Shown: positions 36,001 to 50,500, numbered from the stretch's first letter. The stretch: DNA of 64,000 bases from Nemopilema nomurai (GCA_003864495.1 ML133436.1:2306228-2370227); one strand, 5' to 3'. The notes: a model not told the origin generated them from the letters alone. Numbers and translations: made by a program.

Positions 36001-37539
36001 AAAACGAAGGAACTAGCTGACACAAAACAAAGATTCTCAGAAATAACTGAAAAACTTTCTGACAAAGGGAGGCAATTGCAGAGACTTCAAGTGAGTCTTT
36101 AAAATTCCCAAAGCTTTTAGAGTTCCTATCCAAAGGTAAACAAAGTAAAAAATGTCAAGTATTTGAAACCTAAGAGAATGGATAAATTATATTTTCTATC
36201 GATCTATTCTTCGTTCCTCGAGATAAGACACTTGTATTACTGGTATTACAATTAGCCAGAGTATAATGGCTAGAGCCGCATAGTATTTCGATGATAAGGT
36301 CTTATGTTCCTGCACAATTGTAAAGTATGTATATCTAAATAAAAGCAGTGTCACTACTTGATTTGTTATAGCTCTGAAGCTCTGCTTGAGCTGGCATACG
36401 TAAATGATCTCTTTGAAGTGCTTTGCTTTGACTTAGACCATGTACGATGCGTTGAGAAGAAAGACTGTAAATCCAGCCATTTTGACGGAGCATTATGGGA
36501 ATACAGAGGTAGTGAACGCAATTAAGAGCTCCTTCACCCTCCCCATTGGAACAAACTCAGGTGGGATTACAAGAGTTGTTCTTAGATATTCTATGTATCT
36601 CATCAATTAGCCATGAAAGATTCAACGGTGATTCTTTTTCATTTTTTACTGTCAAGTTTCATACTTAAAGGGAACTTGTAATCTCTGCATTTGTTGATAG
36701 CAGGTTCCAACCACGCACTTTGAGGTTGGTGGTTAGCTGCACCTATTTAAGTTCTGACCCCTATAACTAACACCGGTCTTATTTTTCTATAAGGGATTTC
36801 AAAAGTGCTGCCAAATGAAATTGATATGCCCCATCGACCAGTCTTGGACATGACTCCTAATAGTAGGTTTTTTTTAATTTCTCCTCTCGATGTTAACCCT
36901 TGTGAACCGATCTTGTTGGTAAATCTGGATTTGGATTCAATTCGGATTTCGAGAGAGCAACTTACTTGTTCTGTTTTCTCCCTTGTAGTGTTTGTGTGCG
37001 TCATGTCATGTCATGTCTTTTGATAGCAACAATACTTGTTTGATTGTAATCTAGAAAACGGTATCTGCATTTGCAATCTCATTCTGCCTTAGTTCACTGG
37101 CCCTGAATGTATTATAGATATGCAGTCAAATATTCTTTGCTGATAACGATTTAAAAATCCTTCTCAAAATCCCATGTCTTTGCCTATTGCTAAACACGTC
37201 TCTAGTAATGATCAAAACGCTTTTGAATAAGCCTTTATCATTCAATTTTTCAACAGCTTGAATAGTTCTTCATTGGAATTTGTGATTGCTGGATCGAACA
37301 GGCCTCTTTCATTGCTTGAAAGTTATGCGCATTTCATGAATGGCCTAGAGGACGTTTCTACATCTAACCAAACTATGCTTCACGACTAATCATTATTTAC
37401 CTTAGGAGATTTCCACTTTACGCCTGTTCCCATGGCGGAGCCTCTACATGAGCAAATTGTCTTTGAAGTCCCCAAACAGAAGATGAACCACAATAGGTTC
37501 CACATTGAGCTGAGCACACCGAGAGGTGGAGCAAAATGA
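30077..37539 (+). CDS. CCNB1IP1: HEI10 / CCNB1IP1 meiotic RING E3 ligase, complete, ten exons
   Basis: HEI10 accumulates at recombination sites on the synaptonemal complex in meiotic prophase and marks sites that become crossovers. Exons: 30077-30142, 30679-30694, 31025-31084, 32147-32217, 32858-32932, 33271-33385, 35999-36090, 36437-36560, 36794-36862 and 37406-37539, 822 nt (273 aa; human 277), all phases consistent. The RING begins VCNFRKCRKRL, continues YAWVTSCSHIFCDEDG and ends YKCPACEANLPGKFDIIR, matching human CNYRKCRIKLSGYAWVTACSHIFC and CPACNSTLSGKLDIVR. Next come EEYKSMVLAGLKPEIIMEV, RAIAFWSYQ and a coiled coil (residues about 97-170: ERVYHEY, QRFSEITEKL, LQTMYDALRRK). The tail is disordered, with PIGTNSG and RDFHFTPVP resembling human PLGNNS and GDFQFRPF. 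Exon 2 is only 16 nt. The least certain joins are exons 8-9 and 9-10 in the poorly conserved tail. Intron 6 holds a separate intact ORF. Confidence 0.93.
30679..30694 (+). other. 16-nt HEI10 microexon encoding a RING zinc-ligand cysteine
   Basis: CTTCTAG precedes GTTACATCCTGCTCTC, which is followed by GTATCC. It encodes V-T-S-C-S and the first base of the next His codon, completed by AC from exon 3 (CAC). It restores YAWVTSCSHIFC, matching the family's YAWVTACSHIFC. It joins exon 1 (phase 0) to exon 3 (phase 1); without it the frame is lost. Confidence 0.85.
33386..35998 (+). other. HEI10 intron 6 (hosts the nested ORF)
   Basis: A 2.6-kb intron with donor GTATCC and acceptor ATTTAG. Reading through the donor gives twelve further codons and then TAG (at 33418), so retention would produce a HEI10 form lacking the second half of the coiled coil and the tail. 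A poly-G run lies near 33.80 kb. Confidence 0.6.
35206..35544 (+). CDS. Hypothetical coiled-coil protein, single exon, nested in HEI10 intron 6
   Basis: An ATG-initiated open frame of 112 codons inside HEI10 intron 6, on the same strand. It starts MQNNPSLRKQRQDI, has a central DHDSSAQTLGTLDDSRLSH segment, a five-glutamine run near residue 62, and a C-terminal amphipathic coiled coil of about 30 residues (REREGEIIRLQKKM onward, heptad leucines) ending LQDL. It has no signal peptide or transmembrane segment. The composition is protein-like, unlike the AT-rich frames around it. I do not recognise the family. Splicing it into HEI10 would put a stop in the transcript, so it is more likely an independent intronless gene or a retrocopy than an exon. 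No canonical AATAAA follows within 150 bases. Confidence 0.5.
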   Translation: MQNNPSLRKQRQDIEKQSRGFLLGTRFAIDHDSSAQTLGTLDDSRLSHAEHLRTDGRFNSYQQQQQPNQVLDNAFSSSREREGEIIRLQKKMCKLQYKIEKLQKRVAQLQDL

Positions 37540-38537
37540 ACAGACACCATTCACGACGACCATAGTGTTGTACCAATGCCATTTGATATTTTGGGTTTTC
37601 TTGAAGTTTGTCTGAGGCAATCAGAAACTTTGGTAATAAGAAGAGAAGCCTGTCAAATTGTCAAATTGTTCTTTGTTGTTCTAGAGCATACTTTGTTACA
37701 GAGATTGTAAACCCGTTAAAGTTTGTTGTTCATTGTCGTTCTAGAAGATCATTATCATATGCACGATTTTATTTTGTTTAAAAGATCTTGTCTCTAAAGT
37801 GCGCTTCACTCCATTGTTGTCTCCTGGGTCTTGGCCAATGAATGCTTTCATGCAAAAATTGGACCGGAAGATCGATATAACATGTCTACTTACGTAAAGA
37901 TAGCGAGTATTGGCAGGTGCAAAGTAACCTCTTAAGTGCAGGCATGGAGTTGGTGCTTAGCAAGAGCTTGATATACAATGCCTGTCAAAATTTTTGGGGC
38001 AGTAAAAGATTTTCCTGCTGAGAATAGAGCTATAAGACCCAGTTTTTCTTGAGGAAAGATATATAGTAGATGCTTCAAGTATATCTCTATACGAGACTCT
38101 AGAAATCCCAAAATGCAATGACAAGTCCTTCTAACAAGTCGCTTCTAAATAGTTTACTCCTCTTGAAACACATGTTTTTGCCAAGAGGGCCAAACATAAT
38201 TTTCTACTGATCGGAAAAAAGACTTTATCCAAAGATTTTTTACTAAACAATTCCTAGAAAAATCTCAATGCATTAAGAATTTTTCCAATATCTTGGGAAG
38301 AAGTATGGCAAGACTGATAGCACTTTTAAAACAATAGATGCGCGGTCCAGTTATTTTACAGATGAGTGCTTGCAACTCATTTTGATGACGACTTCACCTC
38401 ATTTTCAAAGAGAGGCAAAAACAACATTTGCTACTGGTCTTCCTGTTCGGAAAGTGGGTTTTTGGTAAGGTGGAAGGTTACCAGAGGGTAGGAATGTCGG
38501 GACATTAGTTCACAAGAGTTTATAATAATAAGCAGAC
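37540..38537. other. Intergenic between HEI10 and AP3M1
   Basis: Two plus-strand genes are separated by 998 bp, which must hold the HEI10 3' UTR and the AP3M1 promoter. I see no AATAAA close to the HEI10 stop and no clear core promoter motif. Confidence 0.5.
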
Positions 38538-41500
38538 ATGATTCACAGCTTGTTCCTTATTAACCATTCTGGGTGAGTAATATTTTTGCTCCTGAACGAA
38601 CATGTAATTCGCTTTGGAGGAGCGGTCCACCAGATGAGGTCAAATTTTAGCTAGAGATTTCCGTTGCCAGCTACATTTAAGACTCCATGCTGCTTTCTCA
38701 ATGATACAAATGACTGAAATATTTGAAAGGAATAATTAAAAACATTTGTGTAGTTGCAAGAGCCAACCCCATACGGCACCTTGACCTGGGGCATGTACCT
38801 GCAAACGCTATTATTACCGGTTTTTACAATATGTCAGAGCAGATGCAGTTACCAATATCTTCAAACCATTGCTAATTCGTAGGTCTAATTATGCGAGGAA
38901 TGTAATGAAAACTTTTCATTTAGAGTGGTTGAAATGAACCAAAGTTGTTTCATGGAGTGAAAAAAGAAAATTGACTAGTTAGGTGTTTTCTTAGCTTGGA
39001 AATTGACTGAAAAAGTGTCAGTCTGATAAATAGTGTGCTAAGTGATGCGTTTTACTTTGAAGGCAGCAAACTATGTTATTAAGATATGCTTTTGACCCTC
39101 TAGTGACATATTTTTGGAGAAGCATTGGAAAAGTGTAATAAGTAAATCAATATGTGACTACTTCTTTGAAGCACAAACAAAGGTATGTTATGCACACTAT
39201 GTTTCACTGTTAGTATGAAAAAGTTCACATCTGAAAATTTCTGAAAATGCAAATGGGCAGTCTGCTTTATTCATATACACCCAGTTGTACAGAAATGCAA
39301 TAAGCTACATACACTACATTTTTTTTAGTTGTTTGTGCTGCATGATAAATTTGACTATGTGGATAGTCAGGTCGATGGCCATTTATGGCATGCAATGGAA
39401 TGAGACAATTCTATCAAACATCTCAATATGTCTGCCATAGTTGACAATTATTGAATATGGCTTTCTTTCCTTTATTTTGTTTAGATGTGATGTATAGTTA
39501 TTGCTAGCCTTGCCTTTGTATATGGACTTCATTCCTCCTGAAGACAGTACTGTTAAAATACTAATGCAAATTTAAAAAGTGACGCATCAACAATAGAATT
39601 AGTAAAAAGGCACTAAGGAAAAGGAAGGGCAGCAGATTCCTTTTTAAAGCTTTTTGAGGCCTGATTAGTTTTATTATTGCTCTTTCTAGGCTGGGGTGTT
39701 TGAAAATGTTTCTCCAGTCATTGCAACGCCTCATCACTATCTTATAAACATCTATAGAGGAGAGATTTTCTTTGTTGCTGTGACCCAGTCAGAAGGTGAG
39801 TAGAATTGAATATTAAGCCCTTTGAAAGTATATAAATATTATAATGATAGATGAAATCTATGTTTATTACAAAAATAGCCTGCTTCAGGGTGTTTTGCAG
39901 TGTTCATAGTGATGATACCTAGGCATTTTGTCACATGAACCATGGAATTACGATTTTATTGTTAAATACTAAATTTTCAGCAATTCCTTAAATGATTTTG
40001 AGGAATAGTCCTTTCATGGCTGTTCCAATTTTATGCACGTGGCAAGACAAGAGCCATTGACCTTTTCATCTCTTACAGTTGCACCTCTGTTTGTGATTGA
40101 ATTCCTGCATAGAGTTGTGGATACTATTACTGACTACTTTTCATCATGTACTGAATCAATAATAAAAGACCAAATTGTGGTTGTATATGAAGTAAGTAGC
40201 TTTGACTCATGTTAAGCTTATTTGACTTATTGCAGAAAAAAATTTCTTATTTTGCATATTGAAGAACTCTTCATGGAGTCTCATCAAGTTTGAATTGATA
40301 AGATTGTGCATGTAGCAAATTTACACAATGTTGATGTCTTGTATCTTTGTATCCTTTAGAAATGAAAAAAGGCTAAGATTTACTTTGCTTTGCTTACATC
40401 ATCAACCCCTTAAAGATTTAATCCTTGTCTCCCTCTTTTCCGCATCCATTCTATATCTATACCCGACATATTTCGGCATTAATTTAATGATGGATTGTTG
40501 TCAGCTGCTAGATGAGATGCTGGATAATGGCTGTCCACTTGCCACCGAAAGCAATGTCCTGAAGGAGTTGATTAAACCTCCAAGCATCATGAATCGGGTT
40601 GTCAACACTGTCACAGGGGGCACAAAGTATGTGATTGCTGACGTTTATTTTGATGTTCTAACCTTGGCAAATAAGACCAGACTACTTTTATGCGATTTCT
40701 ACCAGACCTCTTAATATCAATTTTTTGTCATTAGAAGAATAAAATATCAATTACATTCACTTTTCTAGTTCACTTTTCTAGTTCACTTTTCTTGGTCTTC
40801 TGATGTTAATATTTTATAATACTTTGTGCTCAATCAAGTTCATGGCATGAATATAGTATTTGCTCTGGTGACAGACTAAGGTGTTTAAACCTTTATCCTT
40901 GATAAATGCCTTCGCCTTGCAAAAGAGATGAGAAAGAAAGGTAATAGTGATGTACTAAAGGAACATGAAACTAATATTTGTTTACTTGTCTAAAAAGAGT
41001 CTTGATTCCTAATTTTTTTGTTTGTCATTTTATCAAGGGTTTAACTTTAGCTTGACTACTCAATTCAAAGGTGACACCTGTTTTTAAATTTTTATGTGAT
41101 GGTGATGTTTTTATTCCAGTGTCAGTGGGCATTTGCCAACAGGCTCTTTGTCAAATATCCCTTGGAGGAGAACAGGTGTCAAATATACAAGCAATGAGGT
41201 AGTAGTGTATCCTGCATTACGTTAACCATCAAATGTAATTTTCATTTGTTTTGATGTCATGATTACAACCCATGGGATCAATATGAACATAGTTGCGCAA
41301 ATTGAAGTTTTTTTTCTTCTAAAATATTCATCCCTGTTTTGTCTTCTTTTCCAGATATACTTCGATGTTATTGAGGAAATAGACTGCATCATTGACAAAA
41401 GTGTAGGAAATTTATCTGTATTTAGAAAAGCATTTTGCTGCACACAACTCAACATGTTTGTCTTCAATTAATTGACTAAATAAATTTTGGTTTTGATGAA

Positions 41501-44500
41501 TAGGTTGGAGAAAATCAGGCTGTAGATGTGCTGAATCTGTTTTAATGAATCAGCTCTGTCCCTTGTGCTGTCAGTTTCTTTGATAGACCATGATGAGGCA
41601 TGTCTGATGCTTTTATGACACATGATAAGCCTAACCAATGCTTTTATGAGTCTTGATGTCAACATGATGCTTTAGCATTAAATTTTCATGTTTCATCCTA
41701 TTTTAATGTGTCCTATTTAGCGCAAAGCTTTTTAGTTTCCAGGAATACTTCTAAGCCCTTTCTTCTCCAGAAAATCCAATCAAGAACAATTTGCCTTATC
41801 CATGATTCCTCTTTCAGCCTCTTTCTTCTGACATTGCGTTGGTGACCTTTCATAAAAATTCACTCAAGGATGGCAGATTTCTTATTTTAGTCACTTGAGT
41901 CAAAAGCAATCATTAAAACAATAAATCATATCAATTTAGATAAATTATGTCAAAGTTTAAATTGTTTCATTCCACGCCCACTGTCAAATTCATTGCCTTA
42001 GTCTTGCTGGTTTTCTTTTACTGCCAGATTTTGTCATGCTTATCACATTCCAGATTTGTCCTCTTTCAATCAAATGAGAAAATGCTCCTATCTGTATACC
42101 TTTCCTTATTTGCGTGTAGAAAGCTCTCTCATCCTGTTACCATTACCTTCTGACTATTCAAGCCCTTTTTCAAGCAATGATATTCAGGCATTAAATTGGA
42201 TACTTCATTAAAGTTTTGTTAAAAAGGCTTTAAACGTCTGCACCCCCGGCCAATACACCTGTTGTTTATTAACATCTCAAGTGCTACAACATTTATTCAC
42301 CTTATTTATTTTCTTAATCTTTTAGGGATCAGCTGTATTTGTCGAGATTCAAGGAACGGTATGTCATCAATTTTTTTCCTATTTGTAATATAATGTTATG
42401 CATTAAAAAAGTTGCACTCTGGATGATCAAAATCAGAAATCATGCCTGGAAATGCTACAATTCCAAAACTGTTTTTTTCCATTGCATTGAGCTTTCAGAT
42501 TATGCCCTCACTATTCAGGTCAGTGTTTAGTTAAGATGGTTTCTTTCATCATATTTTATACAGTTTGGTTTTTTTCTTGTAAATTTCTTTTTAACTGGCT
42601 GAATTTGCCAATTCGTTTGTTTAGCTAAGCTAGTGCGCATTTTCGAAATGCTTTTTGATTTTCTTTTATAATGAATGTAGTGTTACTGGAGGGAGGGGAT
42701 GTCTTCAATATTGAATGGTCTATTTCTCGGTATTCGTTTATTAGGCATCTCTTATCTTGAATTTGAATTATTGAATATATGTAATAGCTTGAAAGATATT
42801 TTACTAAACAATCATTGTCAAATAATATTATACTTTATGGTTATTTAATGGATTTGGATTTTGGGAAGCGCAGCTTGTTAATGAATTTGATGATGGGGAC
42901 GACGACAAATAAAAAGTCCATGTTGCAATCGACAAAAACTTTATTGTAAGAGACACATCCAATTATACGAACGACATAACCAGGGAAAATCATGGTTATA
43001 TAACATAATAATCCTATGCAACTAGTGAACCATATTTCATTTTGCTGTTATGCGTTTCTTGTGTTTCCAACAGGTTGAATGCCTTTCTCGATTGACAGGG
43101 ATGCCTGGTAGGTTCTGAATTTCTCTCAATACAGCAAGCACCATGCGTCCTTAGCCAGGAGATAATTCAATGTCATAGTTTTAATCAATGACAATCCAGT
43201 CGGAAAGTGCCGCCCTTAAACCTTTCTCACAAAAAGTGATTGATGAGTTTAACAATCGCCCACCATTGATGTAAAGTAGCATGTTCGTTCTACTTAAATA
43301 AATTTAACGCCGTAATCTAGCAATCGAGAACCTGCTTTGTTGGGAAGTTGAAAAGGTTTCTAAATAAAAAAATTAATAATACTTACCCTAACTGATTTTT
43401 TAAAAGGTACTGAAACTTTATAGCTTGGTCATTATAGGGCTCAACTAATATCCTAGTATAATTTGGCGTTTGACACCAAAACCGAAGCAATCAGACATTT
43501 AATGCTCCGTTTGACCTGCTCTATTGACTGCGATGACAATTTGCGTAAAAACTTGCATTTATTAATTTTACTTTTTAACCTTTATAGATCTCACCATGTG
43601 CTTTGTCAACCCAAGACTGCTTGATGACGTCAGTTTTCATCCATGTATTCGCTTGAAGCGATGGGAAGTAAGTAGACACTTTTCTAGCTTACGAATCCTA
43701 AATCTTTACGAATAACTTTAATTAATTTCTTAAATAATGTTAAGAAATATCCAGAAATAGTCATATATATTGTATAGTCATATATACCTTTTGAGATCTA
43801 GCTATTGGAAAGAGTTCGTTCTTAGGTGGGGGATTTCAATGTTCATTCTGATATTAATTAAGACGCACGTCCTACCCAGATTTTTTTTTCTGAACTGTTT
43901 TATGCTTAATGTATCTAACACCAGTTGTGGTACATGAACCGAAATGTGATTATTCGGCTGTGATTTAATACGTTAAATGGTTCCACAGCGCTACCCAATT
44001 ACAGTGAGAGCTTTTATCTCGCGACAATGAACTGGAAAGATCATTGATGATTTCAATACGGGCTCCTTTCAGCTATATGGTTCATTAAATTATCCGCAAA
44101 AAAAGTTACAACCCCGTTTAGACCATGAGTCCTCAAAGGAAACGGCTTTACAAAGTGCTGTTTTCCCTAAAAAGTACACTCCTTTCATGAAAGCCCTTCT
44201 AAAAATAGCATGAAAATTTGCCATGGAACTTCTTTTATAAAATGGCAAATGACCCGGTCTTCAAGCTCAAAAGCTAAGATAGAATGATAATCGTCGAAAA
44301 TATCAAATGTGTCTCCCTGAATCACAAGTCAATCTTTATTGTAAATACATTTGGTTACCGATCTTGACAAAAATCCACAATAACAGATGAGACAGGCCTT
44401 CGCCAAGACGGCCTTGTTGGCCCTGCCAGCAGACGCGGACTCTTTGTAAACACATGGCGCAAACACCAACAAGAAGACCGCACAGCCTGTCCAGGCAGTG

Positions 44501-47500
44501 ACCAACCAATTAGAAAGATAAGAAACCCAGTGTGAAGCCAAGCAGACTCTTGTTTTGATCGGTTTCAAGCAACTGTGTGGCGTAGTCAACAAGAGACCCC
44601 GCCCAGAACAGTCCATTCCAAGTAGAGTTCAAATGCCTATCAAGCAGGATAATTGTGGATTAGGTGCTAGAACAGGGAAACCAGGTGCAAAAAGAGCACG
44701 CCAGGGAAGCCTTTTGACAGTGTCAGGGCGTATGTGAGGGCAATACCGACAATACCAAGTTTATTCCAGCGTAATACCGACAAAAAACATGAGACACTGC
44801 AGAAATTGGGAAAACGATGTTTCGAACAGCAACAGAATAAGGGCGAATACAGTCCACACAGTTATAAAGTTCATTTGGCTTAATCACTGTAAACAAGAAT
44901 TGTTTGTACAAGAGAGAAGTACGAGGCAATAGATATAGGCCAAGAAATGCCCATTTGACTGATGCAAAATTTCCCTTTATGGTTCAAGTTGGTTTACAAC
45001 AATCGAATATCAATTCTTGATTTATTTAGCTGGTTTCCTTTTATTGAAAATATGCAGAAAATATTCCTTTTCAAAAAGAAGGGTAGGTTGCATTTATCCA
45101 CAGCAATTCATTGCGGTAATCTTGTTCCTTTCTTTGATTCAAACAAACTGTTTTTCTCGTTTTAGAGTGAGAAAGTTTTGTCATTTGTTCCGCCTGATGG
45201 AAACTTTTGCCTTCTTTCCTACCACATTACGAATTCGTAAGTGATATACAATGTATCTCAATACATTCACTTCTCTAATTGGCTTAACATGTGCACGTGC
45301 TCAAAGTACGCTATCATTCTGGAGCATCAAGGCTATACGTTCCGTGTCACTTACGCCCAAAAAACTTGTCTGGTTTTTACAAAAGCTCACTAGAACTATA
45401 TTTTAGTAATATTTTTCTAAACAGGCATAATTCAATCCAAAGTAGTGAACTAACATACTTGTAGTTTGCTGTATAATTGTTAGTATTTCAACAGTGGATT
45501 TTTAGTTGGCTATTCAATGCCTGAATAACTTCGGTGGGATTTTGGTAGATTGCTGAGAATAGAATTTCATAGAAGAAAGCAGTTAAAGCGATTCATTATT
45601 CTTCAAGACTTGCTTAGAAGTGGGATTAAAGTACAATACGACCCTAGCTGGAAATGTTGTTTTCTTCAATTTTTAGGCCATATAACATTGTGTTATTCGG
45701 AAGACGTGATTAAGTTGCTTTTTTCTGCCTTTTCACGTGTCAAATTATGTTTACCTTTCTAGAATGATTTCGATTCCAATCTATGTAAAGCCGTTAGTGT
45801 CTTTCATCTCGGTAAGTGCAGTCAAACTGTTTTCTCCAGAATAAATTTTCTCAAATTTGTGAAATAGTCATTACGTTATACTAGATCCATTGCAATCCAC
45901 TCAGTTATCCTGTTTGGCTCAAAAGGCATTAGGCTCTTCTGAGATTTAACCCTTAAGAGAACTAGCTTTGTTCATCTGAGAATATATCTAATATAAACGT
46001 CACATCGTTTGCTGTCTTCCTCCTTCGTGTCATGTCGATTGCAGACTGATTTGGGGAAGAGATAAACGACTAAGGCCGATTGGGTCGCATTAGAACCTAT
46101 TCAGAGTGTCTTGGGTCTAATAAGTTTTAATAAGTGTTAGTAAGGACATTGTTGGTGGGCTTTGTTGAGTAATTGTTACCTTGAGGTTTTACACTGTAGT
46201 CTTCCAAGCCCTCAGAGAGGTCCCGGCTCGCTTAAATCCCTTATCAAGCATTAGTATTCAAGCATCTAGGTATTTTATCATACAGTAGTACCCGTAGGTC
46301 TGGAGATGAAATTAAGTCATCCTTTTGTCTTTGAAGTGTCTCATTTTGCCTGCTGTACCAGTAGTAATCAGTTGCATTTTAATTAGGCCTTTCTGCCACA
46401 ATCATGGTGCCACATTGTTTGCCCAAGCAATACTACCACTGTATCAAATATCTGGCGTCTTCGTTTTTAGGGCAGCAGCGGACGATTCGAGGTTACCGTT
46501 GGATTGAAACCGGGTTTGGGCAAAACGGTACGCAAAATAACTTTGCTAGTTTTTTCGTTGTTGTATAGATTTCTGTTCTATAATCTGTATATTCAATCAC
46601 AGATGAAAGCAGGTACCGTTTTACGTTTGTTTATGAGAAGCGTTTCGCAATAGGACCCCATTCTCGTAGTAATCGGCAAGGAACCACTATCTCCTTAACC
46701 GCTGTAGCCCAGGTACATCCCCTTCTTGTCTGTGGTGTGATGTTATCAGATTTCTCGATAAACTTTTTTGAGATTAGGGATGTACACAAACAAGCCTAGA
46801 TAAAGGTACGCTCGTTTATACTGAGAGGGTCGGCTGGTACGTCTTTTTGGATTTGTTTTGAAGAGTAGATCCTGCAGCCAGTAACAAAGAGGTTGCTCTA
46901 ATGTAATGAGAGGCCATAGAGTTCATTGACCCTTAAGAACACACCTTCTTGCCCTCTCAAGCTCAAGACCTTTTATATTTTTAGCGTTCATTCTTGTTAA
47001 CTGATTCTTTGTGAAAAGAAAAAAAATTCTCTTCTTAGGTTGAAAATGTTGTTATCACTGTCCAGATGCCAAAACAGGTTTTGAATTGTAATTTGACTCC
47101 CTCGGGTGAGTTTTTTTACATCTTAGGGTGCCTCAGGGCATTCATCTGCAAACCTGTAAAGGACCTACAAGTTTTAAGAATCAAAAGAATCGCTAGCTGC
47201 TTAGGAACCCCAAGGCATTGACCACAAGTCCTGTCAACTGCCAGCCCGATTCACTTTATCAAGAGAAGTCGTAATCACAAAATTTCTAGTCCTTCCTAAA
47301 ACAACATCATGGATGCAGCAGTTACAGGATTAGATTTGCAAGGCGCTTTTCTCTCCTTGAAATTTGTTTTTAAAGTATTAGATCAATTGAAGATTCTAAG
47401 TGGGTATTATTATTATTTTGCTGAAAGTTTCAATTCTTGATCATCAATGTTGGAATTCTCCTTTGAAGGTGGTCAAGTGAGTTTTGATCCAGTGAAAAAG

Positions 47501-50500
47501 GAGCTGAAGTGGGAGGTGAGTGGTTTAATTTCCTTTTCTACCATTCTATCTTGAAGCATTGAATTTTCCAGATTTCAAAAGAGTTGGATAGTGCCAAAAA
47601 TTTGCAATGTTTAATTCCAAATTGCCTGTTCATCAACATCAGTTTTGAAACAAGAATGTTAATTGTCAGCAAACCATACTGAAACCGGATTTTTGCTGGA
47701 CTATTTAAACTTTGCTCTTACTTTCTGATGAAATCAGAGTGTTTAAGGCTCTGCTTTTTCTGTTTCATTTCTCTTGCTTCAGATCTTGTTTTGTAAATCA
47801 CCTTGTTTTTTGGCTTTATTTGCCTCCTCCATACACTTTGCCTCTTTAAGTAAGCATACCCCTCCATACCTCTAAGAGCTCGTACCATTCCTGATAGTCG
47901 TTCGGTGCATCTCGGCTATTAGTTACTTTGATACCTTCCACGTTACCAGTGATTGTGTTTTCATGACGTAAGAACGATGCATCGAAAAAAGACGAATAAC
48001 CAAAAACCACCTGACTTCCGCTTCAGTTGGGTTCTGCGAGATAGGTGAAATGGAAATCAATGTCTGAACAAGTGCTTTGTGGTACAAAACTTCACAATTG
48101 CTATAAAAAGCGGAACTATTTTTCGCATACTTAAAAGAACTTATTTCGTCCGACACTCCTCAGAGTATGCAAACGTCGGAAGATAACCAAAAACTGACCG
48201 AATAAATAGCCAGATGCGGATCGAAAACGCTAGAGGGTGATAAGCAGAGCGCGTGATTGGTTATAATTGACCAATCTGCGTTACTTAACATCTAACTTTA
48301 GAAGAGCCCAAGGGAAAAGACGAACGGATTTTCCATTGAAATATAGACAGACTCCAAAACACCTAGGTGAAAGGACGACCTAGCTTGCCCAATTATACGA
48401 AAATTGTCGTCACTGTATGTTTTGGCGCAATCTGGATTCTCTAAAAGATGTTGTCCTATAGCCGAATCGCAATTAATTTGGGCATTGCGTCTTTTACAAT
48501 TTCGATACGGCTGCTCTCTTTCTGTGGACATTTTGGTCCTTATGCTCGTGGGAACATGCTGCTTTATTCTATCCTCCAATCTTTGAGTAGTGCGTCCTAC
48601 ATACTGAGCTTCACATCGGCAACAAAATTCGTAAACGACTAAACATTTTTTGAGGGCAGGAACGCAATATTTTTGGGTGGAGGGAAACATGGTCTTAACA
48701 CTGTAGAACACACGAGGATTCACAGCTGAATAGCAGAAATTGATGGCTTTTTTACTTTAAGTATGCGAAAAATAGTTCCGCTTTTTCTAGCAATTGTGAA
48801 ATCAATGTCTCTGTGGGAGGTCTCTGTTGCCAAATTGCTCCAACCGAGTTGATAGTGAAATTGCTCCAAGAATGGATACCTAAGTATATTTTGTTTTGTA
48901 GAGTTCCATAGTCTCGTAATCCATGTTCCTTTCTAAGTTTCGTGATGTTATTTTGCCTCTATTTTTGTTGTAGATAGGGAAGATTTTACCTCAAAAGCAA
49001 CCGGTTAACCTACGCGGTAGTGTAAGTCGAAAATCTTAGTTCATACCGCCCAAAGTTCCTTCTAAACCAAGGTTATCTTGACTTCGGTTTACTTTTTATC
49101 ATTACCCATACGATTTCACTATATTTATAGAGACATGCAGGTATTATTTCCCTGTAAAACACTCTTCTACTCGCAAGCGCAAAGAGTTCAGTATTTTCAA
49201 GTTTATATATTTATATTTTACACATTTGATTATATATCACATAATCTCGCTATTTCCAAAGTAACGGCTCCTCTTCCCTGCCTTTTGTGAGCGCTATGTA
49301 CAATGCTGGCTTTTTGTACAAAATGGATGAATTTTAACTTTCACTTCGAATATATTTTATTACATGGTCCTGAAAAGAGCATTTGGTATGAAGTACCAAG
49401 CTTTTTATAATTATTCTTCTCATATTCGCCGAAAGCCCATTTTTATTCTGCCTAGCCTTTTATACCGTGCAGAAAATAAATGAAGGTGGCATTTACTATG
49501 AATTTGTTTTCGGAAAGTCGTAACGGCTATAGAAGCAACGCTTGAAATAACTCCGCATCTTCACTAAGCAAAAGTTGGATGTTTGTACTGATTGGTTGCT
49601 TTCATTGAGCCTTTTGGCGTAACACCAAACTATTTATTTGCCCGTGTCTTATAAGTTGCACTGTATTTCTCGTCTTCGTTATAGTTGTCTGTCCAGACTG
49701 GTGCCCCGCCACCAGATGAAGCACCAATTGTTACAGTAAGTTGTCACTATTTTTCTTCCAATTCATCTCTGCGATGCCCCCTTTAGACTGTAATTGCCTG
49801 TAGAGATGTAACCGAATATGCCATCGAGGGTCATTCTTAATGGTCGCAATGTTTGCTTGCATTTGCCTTCTAAATGACTTCTCTAAATGACAAATCTAAA
49901 CCGATGTTGTCTATCCACTAAGGCGGCATTTACTGTGAGTACGCTTGCTGTTTCTGGCTTAAAAGTGAGCAGACTAGATGTATATGGAGAGGTAAATATT
50001 AATTTTTTGTTATCAGATTCTTCACAATCTTTCTCTTATCCAAATCGTCAAAATCTTTTCGTTATTGAATTCAGACACTAGCGTGAAGGTAATTTCGTTT
50101 ACGAAGGTAAATTCAACTGACCTAGAAAAGTTGATAAATTTTTAAAGTTCCTGCTCTAATGTAGAAAATCTTTTCAATTTTATATCACTTGGAATCGAAT
50201 TGAAAAATACCCATATTCCACAATGCGAAGTTTTTCAGTAACATGGAAAGTTGACTAAATACGAACCGACTGGCTTTTTCCGTAGAACAACGAATTGCTA
50301 GCTTAATTGGATCTGTGGAGAGTTTTAGAAAAGAAGACTGATGCTATAAAACTTTAACAAGATAATTCTAATAAACAGTTTTCTGGTTTTATAATAAGAA
50401 ATGAAAAGCAGCAACTAAGAATAAAGTTGACCTACTTTTGAAAAATCTCATTTCATTAGTCATTATAATGTCTAATGTTAATACGCTGTAGGCCTGGTAC

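Noticed and set aside
44329..44737. Open frames on both strands in AP3M1 intron 10
   Set aside because: Neither matches a known family, and AP3M1 phases close without them.
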